A stretch of DNA of 64,000 nucleotides. Origin: Vulcanisaeta distributa JCM 11213. Lineage in GTDB: Archaea; Thermoproteota; Thermoprotei; Thermoproteales; Thermocladiaceae. Position 1 is the stretch's first letter. Each line of letters starts with the position of its first letter. Below are positions 10,879 through 22,779 of the stretch, in pieces. The notes under the pieces were generated by a model, which was not told the DNA's origin, ran no database searches, and was given only the letters and a program-made list of their open reading frames with translations. The stretch is from assembly GCA_001316125.1 (NCBI GenBank), contig BBCS01000003.1:1-64000 (forward strand), written 5' to 3'. The translations under genes and the position numbers were made by a program.

Positions 10879-13800
10879 ATGAATGTGAGTAGCTGGGGCG
10901 CAATCGCTCCATCGATGATTAGGAGATACGTGATTATAACGTTAATTGCCCTAATCCTCGCATCAATTGGTGCTAAGGCGTTGACACCCGCTGTTAATAG
11001 TACGCACTTTATAATCTATGACTTAGCAAACGCGGGTTTATCATATGATCAAGCCCTAGACAACTACCTGGAACAGGCATACTCACTATACACAAGCACT
11101 TTAGGTATGAAAATGGCGCCACCATGTAATGGAAGTCAATACACGGTATACGTGGTACCCTCTCTTCCAGGGTCAGAAGCAGGTATAACAGAGTGGGAAT
11201 ACACATATAATCCAAGCACCAATCAAATACTCAGTACCTGCATAGAGTACATAAACATAAGCGCCGGCTTATCAAGCCAGTGGCTCGAGCACACGGCCTA
11301 TCACGAACTTGTCCACGTATCGCAATGGGCATACGTACAATACACGACAATACCCCCCCAGAATTACCCATGGTATATCGAAGCTGATGCAGAGGGCACT
11401 GCAAGTTATTACACAAATCAATGCCCAATGGACCAGGACTACTTCCAGTATAGCCAGTATGAGTATGATCCATATGATTACTCAGGGAAACCAATAACAA
11501 ACATGTACTACTACTCAGCCTTCATATACTGGCTAATTGCAAACGGCATTGGACCGGCAACCATTGAGCAGAACGTATTCACTAGTAATAGCGTCATTAA
11601 TTCATGGCTTGACAATTACTACACCCAGTATCTGGTTTCATTGGTCCATGGACAGAGCTTGTGTGGGTCAACTTACTACCCGAGTTTTCAAACAATAGAT
11701 ATGAGTGGCAGTACATACTCATTCAGCGTTAGTCTACAAGGCCTCAGCGCCCAGTATTACGAGATTCAGTTACCCGCCACAGGCACCATAGAAATCACGG
11801 CAAGCGGCGGCTCGGTTACTAGCAATATTGAACTCAACTCAGCATTCTCAATAACAAACACGACCCTATACATGGCCGTAGTCAACCCAACAACCAGCAG
11901 TGAAAGTGTTGCATTAACGATTAGTTATACCCCCCCAGGCATAATGGTTAGGATAATAAACGGCACATACAACGTAATGAAAGAATCATTAACACTGGAA
12001 TTGTACATCACATACGGGACGGCGCCAATTACGGGCACCGTATACATCAATGGCACCTCAGTAAGTGCAAGCAATGGTTATGCAGGTGTTACATTTACGG
12101 GAATTACCTGGGGGGGCACCTACGTAATGAACGCAACATATGAAAATTCAACGGCCCTTGCCCACATCACGTTAACACAGCCATCAATGTCATTAATAAC
12201 GTCATCCACACTTTATCTAACGAGCAATAGCTTCGGCTACTTAATATTCTCAGTGAATAATCCAAATAATGTAACGCTAATCACGAACGTAATGATCACA
12301 TCACCACCAAGCCCAGTAAATACGTATAAGCCAATGATTTACTTTGAGCCGCCAAATGAGACGTTAACCCTAAGCCCAGGCACATCAACGGTCAAGGTAT
12401 ACTTCTTCACCAACGCCACGGTGGCGAGCGGTCAAGGGGGGGACATTTACCTATATAATAGTCCAAGTACCGCAATAACCCTCGGGTACAACGTAATACC
12501 CGCCCAGATAGGTATCTTAAACGCTACATACTACATAAACGGCAACTACACAGTAATTAATGCATACGCTAATAACATAGGGGGGGTAATACAATCAATA
12601 TTAAGTGGCCTTACAGGTGCCGCATATATTAATTATAGTACGTATACAATAACGACACTCGGAATAAACATAACAAGCCCGGTGATAAGGCTTTTACCGA
12701 GAATTACGGTATTAGCACCGCGCTGGGCCCTAGTTAATGTAACGATTACCCTATCATCACCAAAAACCTGCTCAAGCTTCCCCGTGTTTTATGACGGCAA
12801 GTTCTATGTGAACAATACATACGTAGGTAGTGTACTCGTACCATGCAATAGTGAGGGTATTGCGTGGAACGCCATGAATATCACTTACAGGGATTATCAT
12901 GTTACGCTATCAATCACAAACACAACGATCACTGCCACAATTAATATAATACCTCCATCAATCAACGTAGTTTATTACCTGTGGAATATAACGGGCATTA
13001 ATGAGTATGTAATAGCTAACCTTAGCGTGTATGGCCCATATAAATACGTGATTCTCGGTAAGGAGGTAAGTAACTCAACGCTGCAGCTTGAGTACTCCTT
13101 ACCCATAAATAATACCATACTAACCATAAACACTGGGTTTAGTAACATAACAATCCAGAGACCGGAACCATTAATAGGCCTGAAATCACCGGCAATAACA
13201 ATTTACCCGCAGGTAATTAACGTAGTTATTAACGTCACAATGCCACCAACACTCACGTATCAGGGCATTCTGAATACGTACTTAAATGGTTCATTATACT
13301 CATCAACAATTGTTAATTTGCCGCCAGGTAAGTCAACACTCATTAACGTATTAGTTAAGCCTATGACGCCAAGCATATACATTATTAATGTGAAATTCGG
13401 CGCGTGGTCCTCAAGCAACATTACTGTAGCTAGTGTAGAATTGAATGAATTAAACGTACAGGTAAGGCCTCTGGTGATTATTGGTCATGCTGAGACAATA
13501 AATATAACGCTAAATGATTATCCACCAATGGGATTACCCATTAATGTGACGCTTCAGGCTGTATTAATGAGACGATGACTGTCGCGGCAAATGCATCATT
13601 AAGCCTAGGATTCAATAAGGAGTGTGCATTATTAATTAATGCATCAACATACACATTAGCGAGTGAGGCTATTAGTTACTGGGACTATCTAAACCTATGG
13701 ATTAATAATACGGTTGGTTACTACAATGGTTATCCACTAATACTTAACGAGACAGTAACAGCGTACGCAACATTCCTAAACGGTTCCAGGGTGCCAGCCA

Positions 13801-14258
13801 CGGTACTCATTAACGGGTCAACAACACTCACCCTGCAGTCCCTGGGACCCATCACGATCACATTAAGCATTAATTACCTCGGTGCCACAAATGAATCCAC
13901 GTTAAGCGCCTACGTCATACCACCGACATACTTCGAAGCAGAGGAGATACTCGGTGAGTTAGGCAATCCACAATTTCTAAATGCCACAATTAGTAATGCA
14001 ATAACAAGCGGTAATTGGGGCTTGGTTAATGAAATAGTTAATGAGTATCAAGAATCGTCTAGATCATACGACCCACTGGCCCAGTTATCAAGGTACTTAT
14101 TAATACAGGCAGTAATGAGTGGAGATGTTAATAAGATAGGTCTCGTAAGCATCATACTAAAGTACGAACTCCTTATTTACGCAATTTTCATACTAATAAT
14201 CGCGCTAATAATAGTGGCTGTTTATAGGATAGTTAGGGCTGGTTCACGTAAGGCCTAA
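10879..14258 (+). CDS. Large exported membrane-anchored zinc protease-like protein
   Basis: About 1,125 residues. After a basic N-terminus a signal segment (YVIITLIALILASIG) leads to a domain with HELVH at about residue 145 and the downstream acidic YIEADAEG, a HExxH...E gluzincin-like pattern. The rest is Thr/Asn/Ser-rich beta-sandwich-like repeats, as in archaeal S-layer and adhesin proteins. A C-terminal membrane helix (YAIFILIIALIIVAVY) with a basic end anchors it, with the catalytic domain outside. The frame breaks near 13563: reading TTCAGGCTG as TTCAGGGCTG joins both parts. I chose ATG 10879; TTG 10834 or ATG 10915 are possible. It converges on an ABC-2 exporter. Protease activity is inferred from the motif only. 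Confidence 0.75.
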
Positions 14259-15031
14259 CTTACCCTCCTCCCTTAAACGCTTATCAAAAACCTTCACGAG
14301 CATTGCCGTGATTATGAATAGAGATGCTACCGTGATCGATGAGTAAAGTACCTGGTAAGTAATTGGTATGGGAAGTTCTAAGTAGCCCAGGGCGGCTTCA
14401 CGCATTATTATGAATGGGTAAGCTATCAGTGAGTATTCATTCATTATCATTATGTACTTACTCGTCTCGCTAGGTATTAACCCACCCAATGCTGGCATTA
14501 GGAATTGCATTATGTCAGTAATGACCCAGTTCGACCTAAGCCTGATCACGAGCATTGCATATATTGTTGATATAAAGAGAAGTTGTAATGAGGCGAGTAT
14601 TATCGATATTACAAGGAGTACGGGATCCTTAATGTCCATGATTAAGCCAAACACTATGTAAAAGCTTATCGCGAGTGCCGCTAGGTCAAGTAATGTGTAT
14701 ATGGAGTACGCAATGCCCCAGCCAATTACGTGGATTAGTAGGTTATTTACTGTAGCCATTACATTATCGAGAATGCCCTCATAGCCCTCCTCAATTACTC
14801 CATTACCAAAACCCCCACAACCAACTTGAGTACAGTGCGAAGGCATATGCTGCCCAAAGGAATAATTGAAGGGTGGATTTACCCAGCGTGAGCACGCCAA
14901 ATCCCCCGAAGGGTTAGTATGAAGAACGCGAGCCATAGTGGTGCCGTTATTATGTTTATCATTATTGATGATGGTTTAGAAAATAGTAGGCGTAAACCCC
15001 TCCAAACCTCAACATTCAATTCCTTAAACAC
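14244..15031 (-). CDS. ABC-2 type transporter permease (second)
   Basis: About 262 residues with six hydrophobic segments and the ABC-2 permease layout: an N-terminal cytoplasmic helix (ELNVEVWRGLRLLFSKPSSI), paired helices, and a loop with SNWVITDIMQFLMPALGGLIP. The GTG start at 15031 overlaps the end of the first permease (stop at 15024), so the two are coupled. The frame breaks near 14900 and again near 14815. It forms an exporter with the preceding permease and ATPase. Substrate unknown. Confidence 0.75.
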
Positions 15032-15810
15032 CCTTACTCCTGAACTCTCTTTCGAGCCTTGCATATGTGGTCATCCCGAGTAGTAGGTATATTATCGTTG
15101 CGGTGATTAAGTAGGTAATGAGGGTGAGGCTTTCATGGCCAATGCTCTCCAGGTACATGGAGTAGAAGGTTATGTACATGGGAAGTGCATAAACCAATTC
15201 CTTAATCCACCAGGGAAGTACGTATATCGGGTACGTGGTACCTGAGAGTATTGTTAATATTGGCGTTAATACATTAGTCACCGAATCAGCATCATTAAGC
15301 TTCATGACTAAGCCCGCTATTAGCAACCCAATGCCATACAGAGGCAGTAACCCAATGAAGAGTAGTGAGAGGCTAATGCCAGCCTAACGGCCCCCCCAAT
15401 TAATCCATATTCCAGGTAAAACAGTGTAGGGAGGCTATTGTGAAGGCGCCGATATTCACCACAATCATTACAAGGGATGTGCCGAGTAAGATCACGTACA
15501 TACTTGTTGGCGAGGCAAGCAGGAACTCAAGCCTACCACCCCCCCTCCTCTCCTCCCATAGAAACCTAGCCCCCCCTGTCTGCATCATTATCATGGATAG
15601 CATGAGGACCTCAAACCCAATGAACTGCCTAATGAACACACCGCTCGTTACCCTAACAAAGAATGAGGCTATGAAAGCCATACCACCGGCAATGAAGTAC
15701 GGAAGAATAATAAGCAATGCCAAACCACCCGGCTCCCTACTTATTATCTTCAGCTCATTAGCCATCACCGCAAACAGCACACTCAACTCACTAAACTTAC
15801 CCATTCTCAT
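15024..15810 (-). CDS. ABC-2 type transporter permease (first)
   Basis: About 262 residues and six membrane segments. The family feature is LTPILTILSGTTYPIYVLPWWIKELVYALP before the last helices, as in ABC-2 exporters of the NodJ/DrrB kind. The ATG at 15810 overlaps the last codons of the ATPase gene. Two breaks (near 15385 and near 15430) repair by reading TAGGCTGG as TAGGGCTGG and CTCCCTAC as CTCCCCTAC. It works with the ATPase at 15797-16734 and the second permease. Confidence 0.8.
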
Positions 15811-16734
15811 CCCCCCCAATCACCCTGATAAAGGCCTCCTCCAAGGAAGGCTCATTAATCCTAATCCTACTTATCCTCAAGCCCCCCCTTGTCTCAACAT
15901 CGTTTATCACCCTACGAAGTGCATCAGCGGGGGGGTTCGTGGTCTCCTCACGTATGGTCTCCACACGACCATTAAGCTGAACCTCAACCTCAATCACATA
16001 CTTCAACCCAAGCATATCCTTTATATCCCTCGGTGATCCCTCAATGAGCATCCTACCATTATTTATTATACCAACCCTATCGCAAACCTCCTCCACCTCC
16101 CAAAGATTGTGGCTTGTAAAAAGCACCGCCTTACCCTCCTTTCTCAGTCTCCTTACCAACTCCCTTACCTCCCTTGCTGAGATTGGGTCTAGGCCTATGG
16201 TTGGTTCATCAAGAAATAACACGGGTGGATCGTGAATTAATGCCCTGGCTATGGCAAGCCTAGCCCTCATACCAAGCGAGTACTCCTCATATGGCCTATT
16301 CATCGCGTTTTCAAGCCCAACAAGGTTCATCAACTCCCTCGCCCTTGCCTCAGCCACTGACTTACTCAACCCATAAAGCCTTCCGAAGTAAACGAGGTTT
16401 TCATACCCACTAAGTCTCGAGTAAAACCCCTTGTCTGGGTAAAGAACAAGCCCTATAATGTCCCTAACAATACCTGCTTCTTTAACGACATCATGACCAT
16501 CAATCATAGCATAACCATCATCAGGGATTAATAAGGTGGCGAGTATCTTAACGGTGGTAGTCTTACCCGCACCATTCGGACCTAATAACCCATATACCTC
16601 ACCCCCCCACCTAACCCTAAAGGAAACACCCCCCTCAGCGCCTCGACTACTATCTTCCTCCTCCTTATGAATCCAATACGTTCATAACTAATGAATCTCT
16701 TCCTAAGATTCGAAGCTACTATTGCATCGTTCAC
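15797..16734 (-). CDS. ABC transporter ATP-binding protein (ABC-2 export type)
   Basis: About 312 residues. Walker A is GLLGPNGAGKTTT, the signature is YSLGMRARLAIARAL, Walker B is VLFLDEPTIGLDP, and the H-loop is TSHNLWEVEE. A C-terminal domain continues past the cassette. The GTG at 16734 gives the natural start MNDAIVASNLRKRF. The frame breaks at the G6 run near 16630, where G4 gives ALRGVSFRV; the G7 near 16603 adds a Gly in VRWGEVYGLLG. It heads a three-gene exporter operon with overlapping ends. Lipid, drug or peptide export are all possible. Confidence 0.9.
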
Positions 16735-16861
16735 ACAACCCTTAATGTAGTAGCCCGAGTAATAAGGTTTTGCCGCGTATCACTCTCCAGCCGAGGACTT
16801 AACAACCTATACTATCCTAAGGCATAAGGTTTATTAAGCCTGACATTTTTATGAGTGTCGA

Positions 16862-17371
16862 ATGAAAATACCGTTTTGCACATTCTGCGTTAAGACCAGG
16901 GTGTTCTGCCGAAGTGCCAGTCTTTGCTTGATAGCGGAGAGTACTCCATGCTTGACGTTGATGTTAGCGACGCATTGCTAAACATAGCCACTGGAAGATG
17001 GAGGAGATCCTGAAGAGTGTCGAGTATGTTAAGTCCTACGAAGTCGGTGACTTAATAATCGTGGTGCTTAAGGCATAAAGTCTATTCCACGCGCAATAGT
17101 TCAGCAGATTGAGCATGATCTCGAGAGATCACTGAGTAAGAGGGTTAAGGTTGTTGAGAAGGGCGTTAATGTGAATGAGTTAGCAACGCAATTAGCATCA
17201 CCTGCCCGGATACTCACGGTATCGACATCCTGGCTCCCTGACGGCACTACGGAGACCGTGGTCAGGATAACAAAGAGTGAACTTAGGAGGCTACCATTTA
17301 AGCCAAGTGAGTTGGCTAAGGTTCTTAGTCAAATTAGCGGCACAAACATTAGGGTTGAAGTTACTAAGTAA
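16862..17371 (+). CDS. NusA-like KH-domain protein with N-terminal zinc finger
   Basis: About 169 residues. The N-terminus carries FCTFCVKTRVFC followed, after repair, by RKCQ, a CxxC...CxxC zinc finger. The rest is a KH-type fold (SIPRAIVQQIEHDLERSLSKRVKVVEKG, then ASPARILTVSTSWLPDG). This matches an archaeal protein usually annotated as NusA-like transcription elongation or termination factor. Three breaks split it (near 16910, 16995 and 17076); the last repairs by reading AAGGCATA as AAGGGCATA. It ends 37 bases before aspS, but aspS has its own TATA box. Confidence 0.7.
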
Positions 17372-17377
17372 TCACAA

Positions 17378-17386
17378 TTTTTAAAT
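17378..17386 (+). promoter_or_regulatory. TATA box of aspS
   Basis: TTTTTAAAT is centred about 27 bases before GTG 17409. This spacing makes aspS leaderless and decides the start: GTG 17409 is preferred over TTG 17403. Confidence 0.6.
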
Positions 17387-17408
17387 CCCCAAAATCTACA
17401 AGTTGGTC

Positions 17409-18718
17409 GTGAGTTTTCCAAGGAAGACCCACTGGACTAAAGACGTAACTCCTGAATTAGATGGTAAGGAGGTAATTCTAACGGGCTGGGTCTGGGACAT
17501 TAGGGACCTTGGTAACATAAAGTTCATATTATTGAGGGATAGGGAGGGCATCATACAATTAACGGTGAAGAAAGGCGTTGCTCCGGAGAGTGTTTGGTCA
17601 TTAACGCAGTCATTGGGTAGGGAGGACGCAATAGCCGTTAAGGGTGTCGTTAAGGCTAGTAAGATAGCTAGGACAGGCATTGAGGTCTTCCCAAGCGAAA
17701 TCCACGTTGTAGCTAAATCGAAGGCATTACCAATAGATATATGGGGCTCGGTAGAGACCGACTTAGATACGAGGTTGAAGTACAGATCCATCGACCTTAA
17801 GAGACCCATCAACTCATTAATATTCAGGGTTGAGAGTGAGGTTACCCGCGCAATCCGTGAGACTCTCTATAGCCGTGGATTCATCGAGTATTTACGCCTA
17901 AAATAATTATTACAAGTACGGAGGGAGGCGCTGAGTTATTTACGGTGCAATACTTCGAAAGAGCCGCCTATCTAGCCCAGAGCCCGCAGCTCTATAAGGA
18001 GGAGTTAACGGCAAGCCTTGAGAGGGTCTTTGAGATAGCCCCCCCTGCCTATAGGCTGAGAAGCATAACACGAATTATCACTTAAACGAGTTCATATCGG
18101 TGGACATCGAGGAGGCCTTCGCTAATTACATGGATGTAATGGACGTTCTCGAGGACGTGATAATCAGCGTTTACGAAAGGGTCAATAAGGTATTTAGTAA
18201 TGAATTAGCTAAGTACGGCATAGAGATTAAGATTCCGAAGAAGCCGTTCAGGAGGATTACGTATGACGAAGCATTGGACATGCTGAGTAGGAGAGGTTTA
18301 AAGATTAATTGGGGGGGAGATGACGTACCTAAGAATGGCTTAGAACTCCTGAGTGAGGAATTCAATGAACCATTCTTCATAATACACTTCCCAACGGACC
18401 TAAGGGCATTCTACACGAAGCCCCCCCTCGACTCAGACCCAAAAATCAGCGAGTCATTTGACCTCATTATAGGCGGCTTGGAAATAGCGTCAGGGAGTAG
18501 TAGAATTCACATTAAGGAGCAATTGATAGAGGCGTTAAGGAAGAGGGGGTTGAACCCTGAGAACTTCGAGAGTCACCTAATGGTTTATGACTATGGAATG
18601 CCACCACATGCTGGCTGGGGGCATGGGGCTCTACAGACTATTAATGGTGCTGCTTAAGAGGGATAATATTCGTGAGGTCGTGCTTTACCCAAGGGATAGA
18701 TTCAGGCTTGAGCCATAG
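17409..18718 (+). CDS. aspS: Aspartyl-tRNA synthetase, archaeal type
   Basis: Charges tRNA-Asp. An N-terminal OB fold ([17 protein letters not shown]...[13 protein letters not shown]) recognises the anticodon. The class II catalytic core has motif 2 [14 protein letters not shown] after repair and motif 3 in the C-terminal [17 protein letters not shown]. Breaks occur near 17892, near 18058 (TAGGCTG for TAGGGCTG) and at the G5 run 18617-18621, where G4 gives the conserved GWGMGLYR. Three G7/C7 tracts (18039-18045, 18311-18317, 18421-18427) each add one codon in conserved segments (IAPAYR, NWGDD, TKPLD). Restored length is about 436 residues, as expected. Its stop is directly against that of the convergent EamA gene. 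Confidence 0.95.
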
Positions 18719-19699
18719 CTATATTATCTTCCTCTTCCCAACTATCCTAATTGTTAGACGTGGGTTTATGTGCATTACATAATTCATATATCTGTGATTT
18801 GGCACCATGAATTCACCATTATTTAATCGAGAAGGTGCATAATCATAGATCATTATTAAATGAATTGAATGAGGTCCATCCCTTACATTGAATTTGTTTA
18901 TTTCTATGTTAAGCGATAGTATTGACATTGCTAGTAATATCCAGGCCGCTGGATTTGTTGGTAATCGCTGTATTGGCAATGATGTGATTAATGAGCTCAT
19001 GGTCTCCACAGAGGACGTTAACGAGGTCTCAACAGGACCTATTCGCCTAATAGACTCGGCATATAATGTATAGGGTATTACATTACCAACCAACGCCAAT
19101 ATTAATGGGTAGTAGAGATAATTAGGGGCTAGGGCTAATGTTGGAGGACCCCCCCGTATTACTAAGTATGAAATTGTGAGGGTACCAAGTGATTGACCAA
19201 ATACGAAGTTAATAATATCAATATCATTAGTCCTGGTGAGGGCTATGGTGTATACGAGGTTTAGGGCCATGAGTAATAACGCCACGTATAGGGAATCGCC
19301 ATAACCCTGGAACAATAGGTATAGGGCTCCGAGTAAGGTAATTGCCGACACTACATACCTCACGTTGATATTCCTATTATTAATATAATCAAGTATTATT
19401 AGCGGTATTATGTAGCTTGAACTTACGAGGGCGGTTAATCCACCGACGCCACCCGATAAGTCTGTGTATAAGTAGACAATTGCATAATTGATTGGTGATA
19501 ATAGTAAGCCCTTAATTATTGATTTCTCATCATAACCATGAAGTAATATTACCATGAGAAGTAGTGCCGTGGAGAATAGGTAACTTAGGGTGATTAGCTC
19601 GTTAATACGAAATAGCCGTAGGGCTAGGTAGGTGATTGGGTACGAAATTCCCCATAGAGCCGAGGCGAGCATTGCCAATGCTAAGTACCGCTTGGCCAC
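18719..19699 (-). CDS. EamA/DMT-family transporter
   Basis: Ten hydrophobic segments in two repeats, with ALWGISYPITYLALRLF near the start and NVIPYTLYAESIRRIGPVETSLTSSVETMSSLI in the second repeat, the latter typical of EamA domains (here split over membrane segments 8 and 9). The length is 326 residues including an unusual polar tail of about 50 residues after the last helix. The frame is intact. Its stop abuts that of aspS. The substrate is unknown; a metabolite exporter is likely. Confidence 0.85.
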   Translation of the reverse strand: MAKRYLALAMLASALWGISYPITYLALRLFRINELITLSYLFSTALLLMVILLHGYDEKSIIKGLLLSPINYAIVYLYTDLSGGVGGLTALVSSSYIIPLIILDYINNRNINVRYVVSAITLLGALYLLFQGYGDSLYVALLLMALNLVYTIALTRTNDIDIINFVFGQSLGTLTISYLVIRGGPPTLALAPNYLYYPLILALVGNVIPYTLYAESIRRIGPVETSLTSSVETMSSLITSLPIQRLPTNPAAWILLAMSILSLNIEINKFNVRDGPHSIHLIMIYDYAPSRLNNGEFMVPNHRYMNYVMHINPRLTIRIVGKRKII

Positions 19700-19897
19700 A
19701 GGACATCACCGGGGATTTATGGTTTTAAGGAAGAGAGCAAAACTTTCGCTGTACTTGATAATTAAAAATCTTTCTAAATCAATTTCTTAGAATTCCGTAA
19801 GTAACTCGGCAAACTACTTCATAATGTTTCACTAGGTTATTTAATAAATGTTTCAGCCAAGATCATATGATGGGTTTTAGTAATACGTGGTGCTTTA

Positions 19898-21257
19898 TTA
19901 TCTACGGTCTGCCGCCTTATCAAGCGCATGTACTGATAATCCCTTGGTCTCAACACCGAATATGAACCATGCCAATGCCGCCAGGAAACCCACTATGTAA
20001 AGTATTAAGTTTGAGAGTAGGTATACGTAGGTGTTTGCTGAGGCCAGTAGGTAGTAAATGAGAAGCACATACATAATCCACGCAATGAGCCTAACAATGC
20101 CAACCCAGGTAGCCCTATTCCTGGTTGGGTATAGTTCAGGTTCTAGGAGGACCCTAACCGCCCAACCAAATTCACTGAATATCATGTTTAGGAATAGTAA
20201 TGTATAGAATATTGTTAAAGATGACGCTAAGGCGCTTCCAATCATTACACCGTATATTATGAATATCGGTATCATGGTCAATAACCCACCCAGGAATGAA
20301 ATTAGGGTGAAGGTCTTTCTACTTAACCTATCAATAACTAACCCAATTAAACCAGCAATTGAGGCACCCACATTAGCCCATAGCAATACCTGAGTAGCCA
20401 ACACCTCATTGTTTGAGAATGGTAGTGAGGGTAGATAAACGATGTAGAAGGCCATTAACCCATAAGTCGCTAATTGGGATATGCCGAGGAGTGATAGCAC
20501 CAATGTCCTGAACCACAGCGGTGGAAATCTAACGCTCTGCCTAGGACCTTCAGTTAGGGTGTATGATAGGCCGTACTCATTGGCTATCCTCTCAGCCTCG
20601 TGAACCCTGCCCCTAACGATGAGCCACCTAACCGATTCAGGTGTTACTAACCTAATGATTATCGCCGCTATCAGGACAATTATTGCGGAACCAATCATAG
20701 TCCAGGTGGCAGATAACTGGGTACCCCCTCATTAGCGCCAATAATAGTATTGCAGATGCTATAGCTGCACCTATGTTGTCAAAGTTCGTTATTAAGACGA
20801 GCATAGAGCCCCTATAATTATACGGCATCAACTCAGTGGCTGCCGCAAGTGCTGGAGGCTCCTCACCACCAACACCTATCTCGGCGAGTATGTACGATAT
20901 TATGAATGGTATGAAGGCCTCCGATGCAGGTATTACATTTGATAGGAGTATTGATAACCCCCCCATGCCTATTAATCCAATTGTGTATAGACTCATCGTA
21001 TAGACATATATGCCCCCCCTCCTACCAACAATGTCCGCTAACCTACCCATGAGCACATTACCAATCATTAAGGATATTGGCCCAAGGACTACAGAGATGG
21101 GCACTAAGAACTTAGGTATGTATTTAGAGAAGTAATAAATCGACATAACACCACTCGTAGTTACAAATCCCCCCCATATCAAGAACGTGAGCGAATAGCT
21201 AAAGAACATGACATAGTGAATTCCCGATAACCTTAGGTTCTTCGTAGCTTCACCCAT
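19898..21257 (-). CDS. MFS transporter of the sugar-porter type
   Basis: About 453 residues, twelve membrane segments. GRLADIVGRRGGIY is the loop 2-3 signature, PESVRWLIVRGRVHEAERI the post-segment-6 motif, and FGVETKGLSVHAL the C-terminal signature of sugar or organic-acid porters. ATG 21257 fits best, because a TATA-like TTTAAAAAT lies upstream near 21298. The frame breaks near 20725, where the G5 run read as G4 gives LMRGTQLSATWTMIGSA. The substrate is not identifiable. Confidence 0.85.
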
Positions 21258-21415
21258 ACTAATCACTCTGTTATTACTTGCCAATAACACATTTATTTTT
21301 AAAGATTACTCGAGAGTACAATTACTTAGATTAGCGATGAAGAACCGATGAATACACGGTCAGGGAGAGCACTTATGATTAATAGAAACAGAAATAAATG
21401 ATTGAGAGCTTGGCC

Positions 21416-22056
21416 TTATTCCTCCTCGGCTTCCTGTGGTATTTCTATGTTCAGTTTCTTAAACCAACCCATGTAATAATTCTTAATCTTATCCCTAACC
21501 TCCTCGAAGTGCTTCGGCAGATCAACAGGATCCAAACCCTTAGCCAAGTACTGAGAGAAGCGGGCCTTATACAACGCCTCATTCTCACCCTTAAGCTTCT
21601 CCGCATACTCAGCAATGTGCTTACCACTTATTCTATCCTCATCTGGAAGTATTTCCTCACCATGGGGCACCTCGAGACCCGCATCAAGGCGCCCTTAAGC
21701 ACCGCGAAGACGCGGGCACCCTTAGTTGGCCTGTGAAGCCCAATGTCAAGTATCGCCTTCTTAACGCCCTTAAGCAACGCCTTATAACCAACTATTAAAC
21801 CTACGAGGTACGCACTCGAAGTATTCTTCAAGCCTCCCTTCCAACCAAAACCTACTAATTCCTTAGACGTGGCGCTCACGATAACCTCATCACCCACTAC
21901 CCTAGCCACAACGACCTGGGCGATTATGTACTTATTTGTCCTCCTAACGACAAGCCTAGGCAAGCCACTCTTAATCATCTCCCTACGCTTATAGTAATTC
22001 GTCTTACCCTCCCTCCTACGCCTAAACTTAACCTTATAACGACCACTCCTCGCCAT
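21416..22056 (-). CDS. rpl18: Large-subunit ribosomal protein uL18
   Basis: Binds 5S rRNA. It starts [20 protein letters not shown] and continues with [26 protein letters not shown] and [19 protein letters not shown]. The frame breaks near 21692; reading GCCTTGATG as GCCCTTGATG restores the conserved [17 protein letters not shown]. Restored length is about 213 residues. It follows the eL19 gene on the same strand, the order found in archaeal spc-type clusters, but the usual next gene uS5 is not found downstream. Confidence 0.95.
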
Positions 22057-22121
22057 GCTCGCAAACCAAGAAGATAATCGCTTAATAAGTATTTCTTAGG
22101 ATGGAGAAAGGGGGGGAGACG

Positions 22122-22582
22122 TTATCGCTGCTGCTTAATTAAGTTATTACTGATTAGGTATGCCCTGAGCGACGACACGCTATCAAACCTACCACCCTTA
22201 ACCTGCAGGTAAAGCTCTCTCCAGGTCTTTGCATCAATCAACCCCCCCCTCCTCTTTAGCGAGTTTAAGTACCTCCTTAATGCCCTAACCTTATTGACCC
22301 AAGCCTCCTTAGGATCAAGCCTAGCGTACTTACTACCCTTCCTACTACCAACACCCCCCCTCCTCCTACCCTTCCTCCTCTTCTCATGCAGCTCGCGCCA
22401 CCTACCCCCCCTACTAACGCCCCCCCTGGCGTACTCAGCGTATATCAAGCCCTCCTTAATCAAAGCCCTAACATCAGCCTTAGTGGTAACCTCCTCAAGC
22501 CTATCAAGAGCCTCAGGCTAATCCTAACCCGTGATTCACCAACACCAAGTACCTCAGCAGCCAACCTCTTAACGTCAACCAT
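22122..22582 (-). CDS. rpl19e: Large-subunit ribosomal protein eL19
   Basis: The signature KGRRRGVGSRKGSKYAR is present but carries an extra Gly (RRRGGVGSRKG) because of the C7 tract at 22354-22360. The C-terminus has WRELYLQVKGGRFDSVSSLR. The N-terminus from ATG 22582 (MVDVKRLAAEVLGVG) is in another frame and joins near 22519 by reading AGCCTGAGG as AGCCCTGAGG. Four other G7/C7 tracts add Gly codons (ARGGVS, SRGGRW, KRRGGLI). Restored length is about 150 residues. Confidence 0.93.
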
Positions 22583-22779
22583 CAATGGCTTGCTGTAAAT
22601 GCTGTTTTTAAGTGTTTACTCAACGCACCTGCCCCCCCATACTCTAATATACCGCATGACGTACAACACCAAGTTAGGCGATCTTAACTGGGTATTTTCT
22701 TGGGATTATTTATCCAGTATACCGTTGTGAGAATAAATAATGTTAATGCTTAAATATTGATAATGCGGTGTTTAGTGGT

